A stretch of 48,307 bases of DNA from Oscillospiraceae bacterium. Its GTDB lineage: Bacteria; Bacillota; Clostridia; Oscillospirales; Ruminococcaceae. The position numbers were made by a program, and so were the translations under genes. The stretch is taken from positions 1 to 48,307 of the forward strand of contig JAAVZY010000066.1 of NCBI GenBank assembly GCA_022791945.1, read 5' to 3'. The notes under the pieces are model-generated. The model was not told where the DNA came from, did no database searches, and saw nothing but the letters and a program-made list of their open reading frames with translations. Positions 26,490 to 34,044 of the stretch are shown one piece after another (the first letter of the stretch is position 1; every line of letters begins with the position of its first letter).

Positions 26490-26843
26490 ATGGAACTGTT
26501 CCGCTCGAAGGCCTTCAACGCTATGGAGAGCAGCCTTTACGCCCTTCAGCTGCAAACCCAGGTGAGCGCCCAGAATCTGGCCAACCTGGAAACTCCCGGC
26601 TATAAGGCAAAGACCGTTTCCTTTGACGACGTGTTTAAGAACACTCAGAGCAATCATTATAAATTCCGGGCCCGCATCTATGAGGATGAAACCGGCTCCA
26701 TCCGCCCCGACGGGAACAACGTGGATTCCGACGTGGAGGAGCTGAAGGTGGCCAAGGCCTACATCCAGTCGGTTTATCTGATGCAGAAGATCAGCGGCCA
26801 GTTTACAAACGTGCGCTACATACTGGAGAACGCCCCGAAATAA
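26490..26843 (+). CDS. flgB: Flagellar basal-body rod protein FlgB
   Basis: A 117-residue proximal rod protein. It has SSLYALQLQTQVSAQNLANL then ETPGYKAK, the rod-family motif (NxANxxTPGYK), and the C-terminal helix VAKAYIQSVYLMQKISGQFTNVRYIL. It is somewhat shorter than the usual 130 or so. The start codon ATG 26490 has only a weak site (GGTGAATGGATA), but no better in-frame start keeps the rod motif at the usual distance. flgC follows after 21 bases. The normal partner fliE is not in this window. Confidence 0.88.
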   Translation: MELFRSKAFNAMESSLYALQLQTQVSAQNLANLETPGYKAKTVSFDDVFKNTQSNHYKFRARIYEDETGSIRPDGNNVDSDVEELKVAKAYIQSVYLMQKISGQFTNVRYILENAPK

Positions 26844-26864
26844 CCCAAGAGGAGGAATGGTAGC

Positions 26865-27299
26865 ATGGCCTTTCTGACTACAATGGACATCACCGGCTCC
26901 GCCCTGACAGCAGAGCGGTTTCGTATCAATATTATTTCCCAGAACCTGACCAACATGGAGACAACCCGCACCGAGAGCGGCGAGCCCTACCGCCGGAAGC
27001 AGGTGGTCTTCCAGGAGCGGGCGCTGACCTTCAGCGACATCCTCAAACGGAAGGGCGCCGAGCTTCAGCGGGGCGGCGTGGAGGTCGCCGAAATCGTGGA
27101 GAGCCAGGCGGATTTTATCCCCAAGTATGACCCCTCTCATCCGGACGCGGACGAGGACGGCTATGTGATGCTTCCCAACGTGAACCGCGCCGAGGAGCAG
27201 ATCGACCTGATGGCGGCCAGCAACGCTTACGTGGCCAACCTGACCGTCCTTGAGGTTATCAAGTCCATGGCGATGAAAACCCTGGAAATCGGCAAATAA
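26865..27299 (+). CDS. flgC: Flagellar basal-body rod protein FlgC
   Basis: A 144-residue rod protein. The N-terminal motif is DITGSALTAERFRINIISQNLTNMETT in two parts, followed by PYRRKQVVFQE; the C-terminus has DEDGYVMLPNVNRAEEQIDLMAASNAYVANL, which is diagnostic for FlgC (PNVN...E...M..A...Y..N). Start ATG after GAGGAGGAATGGTAGC. It is the second gene of the flgBC unit, with a terminator 15 bases downstream. Confidence 0.95.
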   Translation: MAFLTTMDITGSALTAERFRINIISQNLTNMETTRTESGEPYRRKQVVFQERALTFSDILKRKGAELQRGGVEVAEIVESQADFIPKYDPSHPDADEDGYVMLPNVNRAEEQIDLMAASNAYVANLTVLEVIKSMAMKTLEIGK

Positions 27300-27313
27300 T
27301 TTTGACGGGAAAG

Positions 27314-27346
27314 AAGCACCGGAAGCCCAGGCGCCGGTGCTTTTTA
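27314..27346 (+). terminator. Terminator after flgC
   Basis: AAGCACCGG/CCGGTGCTT 9-bp stem with an 11-base loop followed by TTTATC. The next gene starts only 27 bases later, so it may depend on read-through. Confidence 0.75.
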
Positions 27347-27373
27347 TCTGTTGTTTACAAAGGATGTGATCTG

Positions 27374-27862
27374 GTGGAACTTATCATCGATGCGGAGTAT
27401 TTTTCTCAGCGGATCCAGTGCTCCCGGGACGATAAAGAGGAATGCCTTTACACAGTGCGCCTTCTGCTGGAGCTGGCGGTTGCCGCCCGGGAAAAGGGAA
27501 TCCTGGCCCTGGATCAGATGATGGAGGAGCACCCCGCCCGGTATTCCTCCCCCTTCCTGCGGAAGGCGGTGCAGCTGATTGTGGACGTGGGAAACGCGGA
27601 TCACATCCGCAAGGTGCTCTACAACACCATCTTTGCATCCAACTATTTCGGGCGGAAGTTTCTGACCTCTGTGGTGATCACGGAGACGGTGCTGGCCATC
27701 CAGCGCCAGGAGGATCTGGATTATATCTTCCGCTCCCTGATCCCCTCCTATTTCGGGATGGAGTTTGAGCGGAACGCGGTACAGGTTTACGAGCGGTACC
27801 GGGCCCTGCGGCCCAAGCCCAAGAAGGAGCAGAAGGCTCCCGAGGAAGGCGCTGAATTGTGA
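27374..27862 (+). CDS. Soluble protein resembling the MotA cytoplasmic domain
   Basis: A 162-residue protein with no membrane segment. The stretch LLELAVAAREKGILALDQMM, then PFLRKAVQLIVDVGNADHIRKVL, then VVITETVLAIQRQEDLDYIFRSLIP follows the order seen in the cytoplasmic part of MotA stator proteins (A-x-x-A-R-x-x-G-L-L-A-L-E; D-P-F-L-R-x-x-L-x-L-V-V-D-G; E-G-x-L-x-I-Q). The four MotA transmembrane helices and the MotB partner are absent. A soluble stator-like protein might bind FliG, but this is inference from pattern memory. The start is GTG 27374 after AAAGGATGTGATCTG. A weak CCCGGC/GCCGGG hairpin (27873-27891) follows the stop. Confidence 0.5.
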   Translation: MELIIDAEYFSQRIQCSRDDKEECLYTVRLLLELAVAAREKGILALDQMMEEHPARYSSPFLRKAVQLIVDVGNADHIRKVLYNTIFASNYFGRKFLTSVVITETVLAIQRQEDLDYIFRSLIPSYFGMEFERNAVQVYERYRALRPKPKKEQKAPEEGAEL

Positions 27863-27880
27863 AACCTGCGGCCCCGGCAT

Positions 27881-27906
27881 TAAGCGCCGGGATTTTCAGC
27901 CGATTC
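27881..27906 (+). promoter_or_regulatory. Candidate sigma-28 promoter for the surface protein gene
   Basis: TAAG (27881-27884), 14-base spacer, GCCGATTC (27899-27906), close to TAAA-N14/16-GCCGATAT. It overlaps the weak hairpin after the preceding gene and lies 85 bases before the surface-protein start. Confidence 0.4.
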
Positions 27907-27990
27907 ATATATTAGGGGAGCTGTACGGCATAGGGCTCCCAGACCGCTGGCCCGACAGGGCTGGTCTTTGCGAAAGGAATGATCAGACCG

Positions 27991-30900
27991 ATGAAAATAG
28001 GAAAAAAGCTGAGACGGATCTGCGCCGCAGCTGTGGCGGCGGCAATTGGCCTCACCAGCTGGCAGACGTTTTTGCCGGAACTGGTGGAAGCGGCCAGCGG
28101 AGACTATTATGTGAAATTCGTGAACCTTGGTTCCTCTGAATACAGCGATTATGCGGAAGTGGTTATGGGCGAATCGGTTGACACGGTTGCCAACATACCG
28201 CCGCTCTATGAATATGCACCGGACGCTTTCCGGATTGTAAGCGCCAGAAAGGCCTCTGACAACTCAGAGATTACCCCGATTCCCGCATTTTCAGAAGTTA
28301 TGAGCGTACCTGATCGAAGCAAAAAAAATGTTACCATCCAGACAATTTATAATGCAAGCATTGAGGAACGGCTTTATAATATCGATCCTATTTTTAATGC
28401 ATCTCTTTCGCAGTCTACGTATGGCTTGATTCAAGGTGTAACATATACGCAGGATGAGAGCGATCCCAAAAAACCTGCGAAGGATCCTGATGGTAATGAT
28501 CTGATTAATGAGAAAGATGAAGCTGGCACGACAGCCACCGTAGCGGGAAGCCAGGGCTCAAGTGGAGGAACAATCTCAATTATTGAATCCAGCTCAATTA
28601 CATTGGAATTCGACGATGACACATTTCTATACTATACTAACGACGGTATACGCGTGTTTGATGGCAAATTGAAGGTATCCGATGCCGCAGGAGAAGAGGC
28701 TACCGGCAATTTTACTGGATATGATCAAGCGCTGGTTGAAACTGGTACTACATCTCCAACAGGTTTCATTGTTACATTAAATAGTACGGCGGCATCTAGT
28801 CCTCAGATTCGGTTGAACGTCTTAATGCCTACTAGAAAGTCCTATAAGAAAGGCACGAAGATTACCATCGTATTTCGACCAGAATCCGTTACGGGCGTCC
28901 GTTTGCTGGTGATTCCTCCGAAGGTTGCGGTTAACCGTCTCGCTGCGGAAATTCGTGACAATTTTGAGGATTTTGTAGAATTTGGAAACGCCAATGACAA
29001 TCGGCTGAATATTACTACCTCCTTTGATCTCGCGCAGATTGTTCAGCGCTTCAATTTCCGAAAAAACGGCGGCTTCCGGGTTAAGTGGGAGTGGGAAACC
29101 AATGTTGAGTCGGCGAAGGCCTGCCTCAGTATTGATCAAAGAGAGTCCCTGGATGATACCGTTCTGGCAGACTTGGTTGAACGGCCTTTGGATGATGTCA
29201 ACGGCAAGCTGAAAGCGACCGTTGTCTATACCTCCACGGATGGAAAAAGAACAATGGAATCCGAGCCGATTTATATTGACGTGATTATCCGCGGCCGCGG
29301 CGTTCTGCCTACCATTAACGCATTATCGGCCATTCGCGGCTATTATGACGAAAAAGAAAATCTGCGAAAGGATCAGGACGTCAGTATTACCTACAACGTG
29401 TTCCCCGACGTTCTGGACGTCTACGATGGAAGCGTGAGAGGATGGAAAATAGAGGAAAACGATACCCGCGCACCTTATCAGACCACTGGCCGTTTGAATT
29501 TCGGCAGCGGTGTTTCCGCCGCCACCAGCGCAAAAATCGAAGTGACCGGCAAGGGCGGGGTGGACATTTTTCTGGCGGATAATCCAACCTCACGCTACGA
29601 GCCTGGGACCGTCATTGAAAATCCCAGCATGACCGGGCCGGAATCCCATAAGGCCTTCAATATCAAAGCAACTTCAGCCGGAACCGCTACCATCGTTGTT
29701 ACCTTCTATAATGCGGATGGGGTTGCTTTCGGGCGAACGCTGACCCACTCCTTCACGATTAGAGATACTTCGCCAAGTCATGACGGCCGAATGCTGAAAA
29801 TAGACACAAAAGCCTTCATAGACGATACGGCGGACGAGGCCACAAGAGAACGATTTGATAAGGTATACCCACAAGGTATGGTCGATTTTGACTTTGACAA
29901 AGATACCTATGAGTATGCAGTCACAATGCCATGGGCAGTTTCAAAGATTCTTTTGCAGCCAAGCTATTTCCACCCGAGCAATTTTAACGGAAAGATTGCT
30001 GTTGACTGGGACGATGGATTTGAGCACGGCCAAGTGGAGTTGGACAATGGCGGTCTGGGAACAACCCCCGAAATTCCGCTGACGATTGATCGCCCTATGA
30101 TTATCCATGTAGTCGGTCAGGCGGAGGATCAGACGAAAACCTCCTATACGCTGACCTTCACCCGTGTTTCCAAAAGCAACAATAACTTTCTGGAAAGCCT
30201 GAGCGCGATTACCCGAGAGGATAAGGTAGAGCACATTGAAGATCCAGATTTGGAGATGCAGTACACCTATTCCTTCAGCCTGCCCTATGCCTATCATGAT
30301 AAGCCTCTGGATATCAAAGCGATTACGCAGAACGACTGGGCTTCCAAGCCGGAAATTACCGTAACGCCTATAGAGGCGGAATCCAAATCCATTTTGACAC
30401 GGATCAAGCAGTTTTTTAACAGCAGTGAAAAAACCATTTATCCCAAATGCGTCAAAAATGAGGAGACAGACGAATGGGAAGGCCGGAACGTCGTTTCTGT
30501 TAAAGTAAAAAGCGAATCCGGCGTTGAGCTTGAGTATATTGTAAATATCACCATTGAGGATCCCAGCGAGGACAACGATCTTGTCCAGCTGGACGTCTAC
30601 CGGCAGGAAACCGGGGAGCCGCTCAGCTTCGATAATAAGGTGACGTTTACCCCAACGGGCCTGGACTACTACCTCACCGTCCCCTACAGCACCAAAGAGC
30701 TGCGGTTTGACCTTCTGCCCAATGACGAAAAGGCAACCCATGTCTGGATCCAGCATCCCGAAGTCTACCGTAAGGAAAACAACATTAAGGAGAAGGACGG
30801 CTGGGAGGAGCGGCGGTATACCCAGAAGGGCACGCCCGTTGCCCGTGTGGTTAAGATTCCTTTCAGCGATCCCATCAAGGACAACGAAAAGAAGTTTGAC

Positions 30901-32589
30901 TTCCGTTTTGACGTTACCGCCGAGAGCGAGGATCGCCGGGATATCCCCTACACCGTCCACGTGGAGCGGGCAGACCCGGACATCAATGCCCGGCTGGCCT
31001 CCATGGCGGTCACGGACGCGGATACGGACGCGCCGGTGGAGAGCTTCTCCTTCAACCCCCAGAAGCTGGAGTATGATTTCACCGTTCCCTTTACCACTGC
31101 GGCAGTGGTCGTCTCCCCGGTGGCTCAGTCCGAGCTGAGCAAGGTGATGGTGGACGACGCGGGCATCTCCGAAACCTATCCCGGCCGCGCCATCAATCTT
31201 AAGGAAGGCGTCGTGACCACGGTCAACGTGAAGGTCACCCCCGAGGGCGGCACCAAATACGAGCAGACCTATGTCCTCCGGATCCGCCGGGAGCTTCCCA
31301 GCACGGACGCCCGGCTGCAGAGCCTGGTGGTCAACGGCGGTGAGAACATGACTCCCGTTCCCTTCCTGCCCTCCCACACCACCTATAACGTGGTCATTCC
31401 CGAGGGCACCAAGGGCTATACCATCACCGCCGTTCCCGTGGAGCCTCACGCCACCATCACCATCGACGGCAAGGCTGTGGAGAACGGCCAGCCCTCACAG
31501 ACCATTGTCAGCACAGAGGGCAACAGCCGCATTAAGATTGTGGTAACCGCCCAGGACGGCCGCACCACCAAGACCTACACCCTCAACGTTCGGGACTACA
31601 ACCTGATCAAAAAGAGCAGTGACGCCACCCTCTCCGCCCTTGGCGTAAACTATGCGGATATGGCGCCCAGCTTCCGTCCCAACCGGGAGGACTACGAGCT
31701 CTATGTCAAGCCGGACGCCATGGGGATTGATCTCACGCCGGAGCTTTCCGACAGTCGATCCACAATGAAGGTTTACAGCGGCAGCCGCCAGATGACTGCC
31801 TATGACGGGGTTTATTCCGGCTCCCTCATCGAGGAGGAAAACGTCTTTACCATCGACGTGACCGCCGAGGACGGCACCACTACCAAGAGCTACACCCTCA
31901 CCGTCTACAAAAACGACGAGGAGAAGCAGGGCCACATGCGTCCCGTGACCGCCGATGTGGTGGATTTCAGCGAGAATCCCATTGTGATCGATATCACCAA
32001 CTATTCCGTCATTGACGCCAGTGTCTTCAATACTCTGAAGGTGGATTATCCCGAAAAGACCATCATCTTCCAGGGCAACGACTATACCCTCCAGATGCGG
32101 GGGCGGGATATTGCCGGGCTGGTGCCCTACAATACCACCTACGATCTGAAGCTGCTGTTCACCACCCCGGAGGAGAACCTGATCCGGGACGCCCTGTGGG
32201 ATCTGAACGCGGATCCCCGGCAGTACATGGAGGATCTGGAGCCGGTGTTCCTCTACTTTGACGATCACACCGCTCTGCCCGGCAAGATGCTGCTCACGGT
32301 TCATCTGGGCCGTGCCTACAGCAACGATCAGCTCTTCTGGAACTACTACAACAGCGAGCGGGATCGGCTGGACTATTACGGCTATGTGCGTTCCAACGCC
32401 CAGGGCAGCTTCAGCGTGGCAATCAACCATTTCAGTACCTATATCATTACCAAGGAGCGGATCATCGGAGCGGAAAGCAAGGTCGGCCTTACCTATGGCG
32501 GAGCGTCCACCACCTCTCCGGGGGCAGCGGACGGGAGCGCCGGCGGCGATCCTGGCAAGAACAATCCGCAGACAGGTGTGAATGAGTGA
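27991..32589 (+). CDS. Large secreted surface protein with tandem cadherin-like beta-sandwich domains and C-terminal NPQTG
   Basis: A 1532-residue protein. Residues 1-35 form a signal peptide: MKIGKKLRR, a hydrophobic core AAAVAAAIGL, and a probable cut near EAAS. The first 550 residues are unrecognised. From about residue 590 to 1330 at least five or six repeats fit the cadherin-like beta-sandwich family: each has L-x-x-L-x-V near its start, F-x-P-x-x-x-x-Y-x-V and ends T-A-x-D-G-x-T-x-x-Y-T-L-x-V. The last 20 residues are Gly/Ser/Ala-rich and contain NPQTG (1525-1529), a class B sortase signal, but the protein stops three residues later without the usual hydrophobic helix and basic tail. 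Codon use in roughly the first half is richer in A/T than the second half. It overlaps the sortase start by 4 bases. Confidence 0.85.
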   Translation: MKIGKKLRRICAAAVAAAIGLTSWQTFLPELVEAASGDYYVKFVNLGSSEYSDYAEVVMGESVDTVANIPPLYEYAPDAFRIVSARKASDNSEITPIPAFSEVMSVPDRSKKNVTIQTIYNASIEERLYNIDPIFNASLSQSTYGLIQGVTYTQDESDPKKPAKDPDGNDLINEKDEAGTTATVAGSQGSSGGTISIIESSSITLEFDDDTFLYYTNDGIRVFDGKLKVSDAAGEEATGNFTGYDQALVETGTTSPTGFIVTLNSTAASSPQIRLNVLMPTRKSYKKGTKITIVFRPESVTGVRLLVIPPKVAVNRLAAEIRDNFEDFVEFGNANDNRLNITTSFDLAQIVQRFNFRKNGGFRVKWEWETNVESAKACLSIDQRESLDDTVLADLVERPLDDVNGKLKATVVYTSTDGKRTMESEPIYIDVIIRGRGVLPTINALSAIRGYYDEKENLRKDQDVSITYNVFPDVLDVYDGSVRGWKIEENDTRAPYQTTGRLNFGSGVSAATSAKIEVTGKGGVDIFLADNPTSRYEPGTVIENPSMTGPESHKAFNIKATSAGTATIVVTFYNADGVAFGRTLTHSFTIRDTSPSHDGRMLKIDTKAFIDDTADEATRERFDKVYPQGMVDFDFDKDTYEYAVTMPWAVSKILLQPSYFHPSNFNGKIAVDWDDGFEHGQVELDNGGLGTTPEIPLTIDRPMIIHVVGQAEDQTKTSYTLTFTRVSKSNNNFLESLSAITREDKVEHIEDPDLEMQYTYSFSLPYAYHDKPLDIKAITQNDWASKPEITVTPIEAESKSILTRIKQFFNSSEKTIYPKCVKNEETDEWEGRNVVSVKVKSESGVELEYIVNITIEDPSEDNDLVQLDVYRQETGEPLSFDNKVTFTPTGLDYYLTVPYSTKELRFDLLPNDEKATHVWIQHPEVYRKENNIKEKDGWEERRYTQKGTPVARVVKIPFSDPIKDNEKKFDFRFDVTAESEDRRDIPYTVHVERADPDINARLASMAVTDADTDAPVESFSFNPQKLEYDFTVPFTTAAVVVSPVAQSELSKVMVDDAGISETYPGRAINLKEGVVTTVNVKVTPEGGTKYEQTYVLRIRRELPSTDARLQSLVVNGGENMTPVPFLPSHTTYNVVIPEGTKGYTITAVPVEPHATITIDGKAVENGQPSQTIVSTEGNSRIKIVVTAQDGRTTKTYTLNVRDYNLIKKSSDATLSALGVNYADMAPSFRPNREDYELYVKPDAMGIDLTPELSDSRSTMKVYSGSRQMTAYDGVYSGSLIEEENVFTIDVTAEDGTTTKSYTLTVYKNDEEKQGHMRPVTADVVDFSENPIVIDITNYSVIDASVFNTLKVDYPEKTIIFQGNDYTLQMRGRDIAGLVPYNTTYDLKLLFTTPEENLIRDALWDLNADPRQYMEDLEPVFLYFDDHTALPGKMLLTVHLGRAYSNDQLFWNYYNSERDRLDYYGYVRSNAQGSFSVAINHFSTYIITKERIIGAESKVGLTYGGASTTSPGAADGSAGGDPGKNNPQTGVNE

Positions 32590-33434
32590 GTAAATCAATG
32601 AAAACTGGCAAAAAGACTGGCAAGAAGGTTTTTCTGGGCGTCCTGATCACCGTGCTGGTTGGCGCTGTGGGCCTGCTGGGCTTCGGCGCTTTCAGGATGC
32701 TCCAGGAGAGCGGGGCGCTGTCCCCCGTAGCTGCCGGCGCTTCCTCCCAGCCGGAGGAAGCGCCGGAGGAGGGCAGCCCGCCTCCCGGAATTCTGGGAGG
32801 CCTCCCCGCGGCGGAGGTGCAGGCGGATGTGCTGGATAATCTGGCCTTTGCCTTTAACAAGAGCAAGGATGCGGTGGGCTGGATCCAGGTTCCCGGGACG
32901 GATATCAACGGCCTGATCATGCAGGCCGGGGATAACTACTATTATGAGCGCCGGAACGAGGACGGGGATTACGACGTCTACGGCTGCTACTTTGCGGACT
33001 ATGAGTGCGCCTTTGGGAGCCGGGAGGATTTTTTGCAGAATACCATTGTCTATGGGCACGGGAATTCTACGGATAATCCGGATGGGAAGCGGTTTTCCCA
33101 GCTGTTCCGGTTCACGGATCCGGCCTTTGCCAGGGAGCACCCTTATGTGTATATCAGCACCATGGAGGGCCGGTTCGCCTTTGAGATTTTCAGCGTGTGC
33201 TATACGGATACCAGCTTCAATTATATTCAGGTGGAGATGGACGACGGGCAGAAGCTGGCTTTGGCCCAGCAGGCCCAGGCGCTCTCCCTGCATGATTACG
33301 GGATTACGGTGCAGGAGAGCGATCGGCTGCTGACCCTGTCCACCTGTTCCATGGTAGGGGACACGGACGGTACAAAGCGCTTCATCCTCATGGGCCGCCT
33401 CTGCCCGGAAGGAACGCCGGAGAGCCAGGAATGA
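32586..33434 (+). CDS. srtB: Class B sortase
   Basis: A 282-residue cysteine transpeptidase. TM anchor VFLGVLITVLVGAVGLLGFG is at about residues 14-33, followed by a Pro/Glu-rich linker to about 70 and the sortase fold. Catalytic residues are visible: His158 in VYGHGNS, Cys254 in TLSTCS and Arg265 in TKRFILMGR. It would cut the NPQTG of the protein encoded just upstream and attach it to peptidoglycan; C. difficile SrtB prefers (S/N)PxTG. The GTG start lies within the upstream stop (GTGA overlap), with AGGTG 7 bases before it located inside the codons for the sorting motif. An ATG four codons in is the alternative start. Confidence 0.92.
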   Translation: MSKSMKTGKKTGKKVFLGVLITVLVGAVGLLGFGAFRMLQESGALSPVAAGASSQPEEAPEEGSPPPGILGGLPAAEVQADVLDNLAFAFNKSKDAVGWIQVPGTDINGLIMQAGDNYYYERRNEDGDYDVYGCYFADYECAFGSREDFLQNTIVYGHGNSTDNPDGKRFSQLFRFTDPAFAREHPYVYISTMEGRFAFEIFSVCYTDTSFNYIQVEMDDGQKLALAQQAQALSLHDYGITVQESDRLLTLSTCSMVGDTDGTKRFILMGRLCPEGTPESQE

Positions 33435-33450
33435 GAGCTCTCTGCGTGTG

Positions 33451-33906
33451 CGGAAGGTCAAGGCCGCGAGACGCTGTCTCGCGCTCTGCCAAGGGGGCCT
33501 GGCCCCCCTTGGATTCCCATTATTTGAAGGGCTTTTTTAAGGGCGAAAAGGGGTGGGGTTGAGTCTGTACAGACTTCCTTGCTCCTGCCCACACAGACAG
33601 TCTGATTCCCGCAGTACGCTTTTTTCGTAAAGAAAAAAGCTCCACCCTGCGTGCGGGATATTCTGTGCGCCGCACAGAGTCCCGAGCGTAACAGAACCCG
33701 CTCGAAACATCCTGCGTCGCAGTTTCTGCGGCGCCTATGGGGATGAATTTTTTCTTTACGAAAAAATGGGTAGGCGGGCGATCGTCCCTGCGGCAAATAC
33801 CAGCGAGGCAGAAGCCGAAATCCCATACCCCTATAACCCCCAAAGAAGGGAATCCAAGGGGATTTAATCCCCTTGGCGGAGCTCGAGGCAGAGCCTCGAG
33901 GTCTTG
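33451..33906. repeat. Composite palindromic repeat block 10
   Basis: Opens GGAAGGTCAAGGCCGCGAGACGC, with CCAAGGGGGCCTGGCCCCCCTTGG, a GTCTGTACAGAC palindrome (33561-33576), both poly-A/T hairpins, a degraded CCCGAGCGT/CGCTCGAAA pair, CCAAGGGGATTTAATCCCCTTGG and closes CTCGAGGC-AGA-GCCTCGAGGTCTTG. Just after it, 33920-33963 holds two more GC-rich hairpins (CTGGGGA/TCCCCAG; CCGCCCCGACGC/GCGTCGGGGCGG) before the ABC-F gene. Confidence 0.85.
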
Positions 33907-34044
33907 AACGCTGCTGCTGGGGACGCTCCCCAGGCCGCCGCCCCGACGCTGTGCGTCGGGGCGGAAACGGTTCACCGCAAGGGACGTATCTCCGTACAGA
34001 CCGAACCACAAAAGAACCGATCAACAGAAAGGGGGAAGAGCCCC

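Noticed and set aside
33904-34044. N-terminal extension of the ABC-F protein
   Set aside because: It translates the end of block 10 and two GC-rich hairpins; GTG 34045 has a proper AAAGGGGG site and gives the usual ABC-F start.
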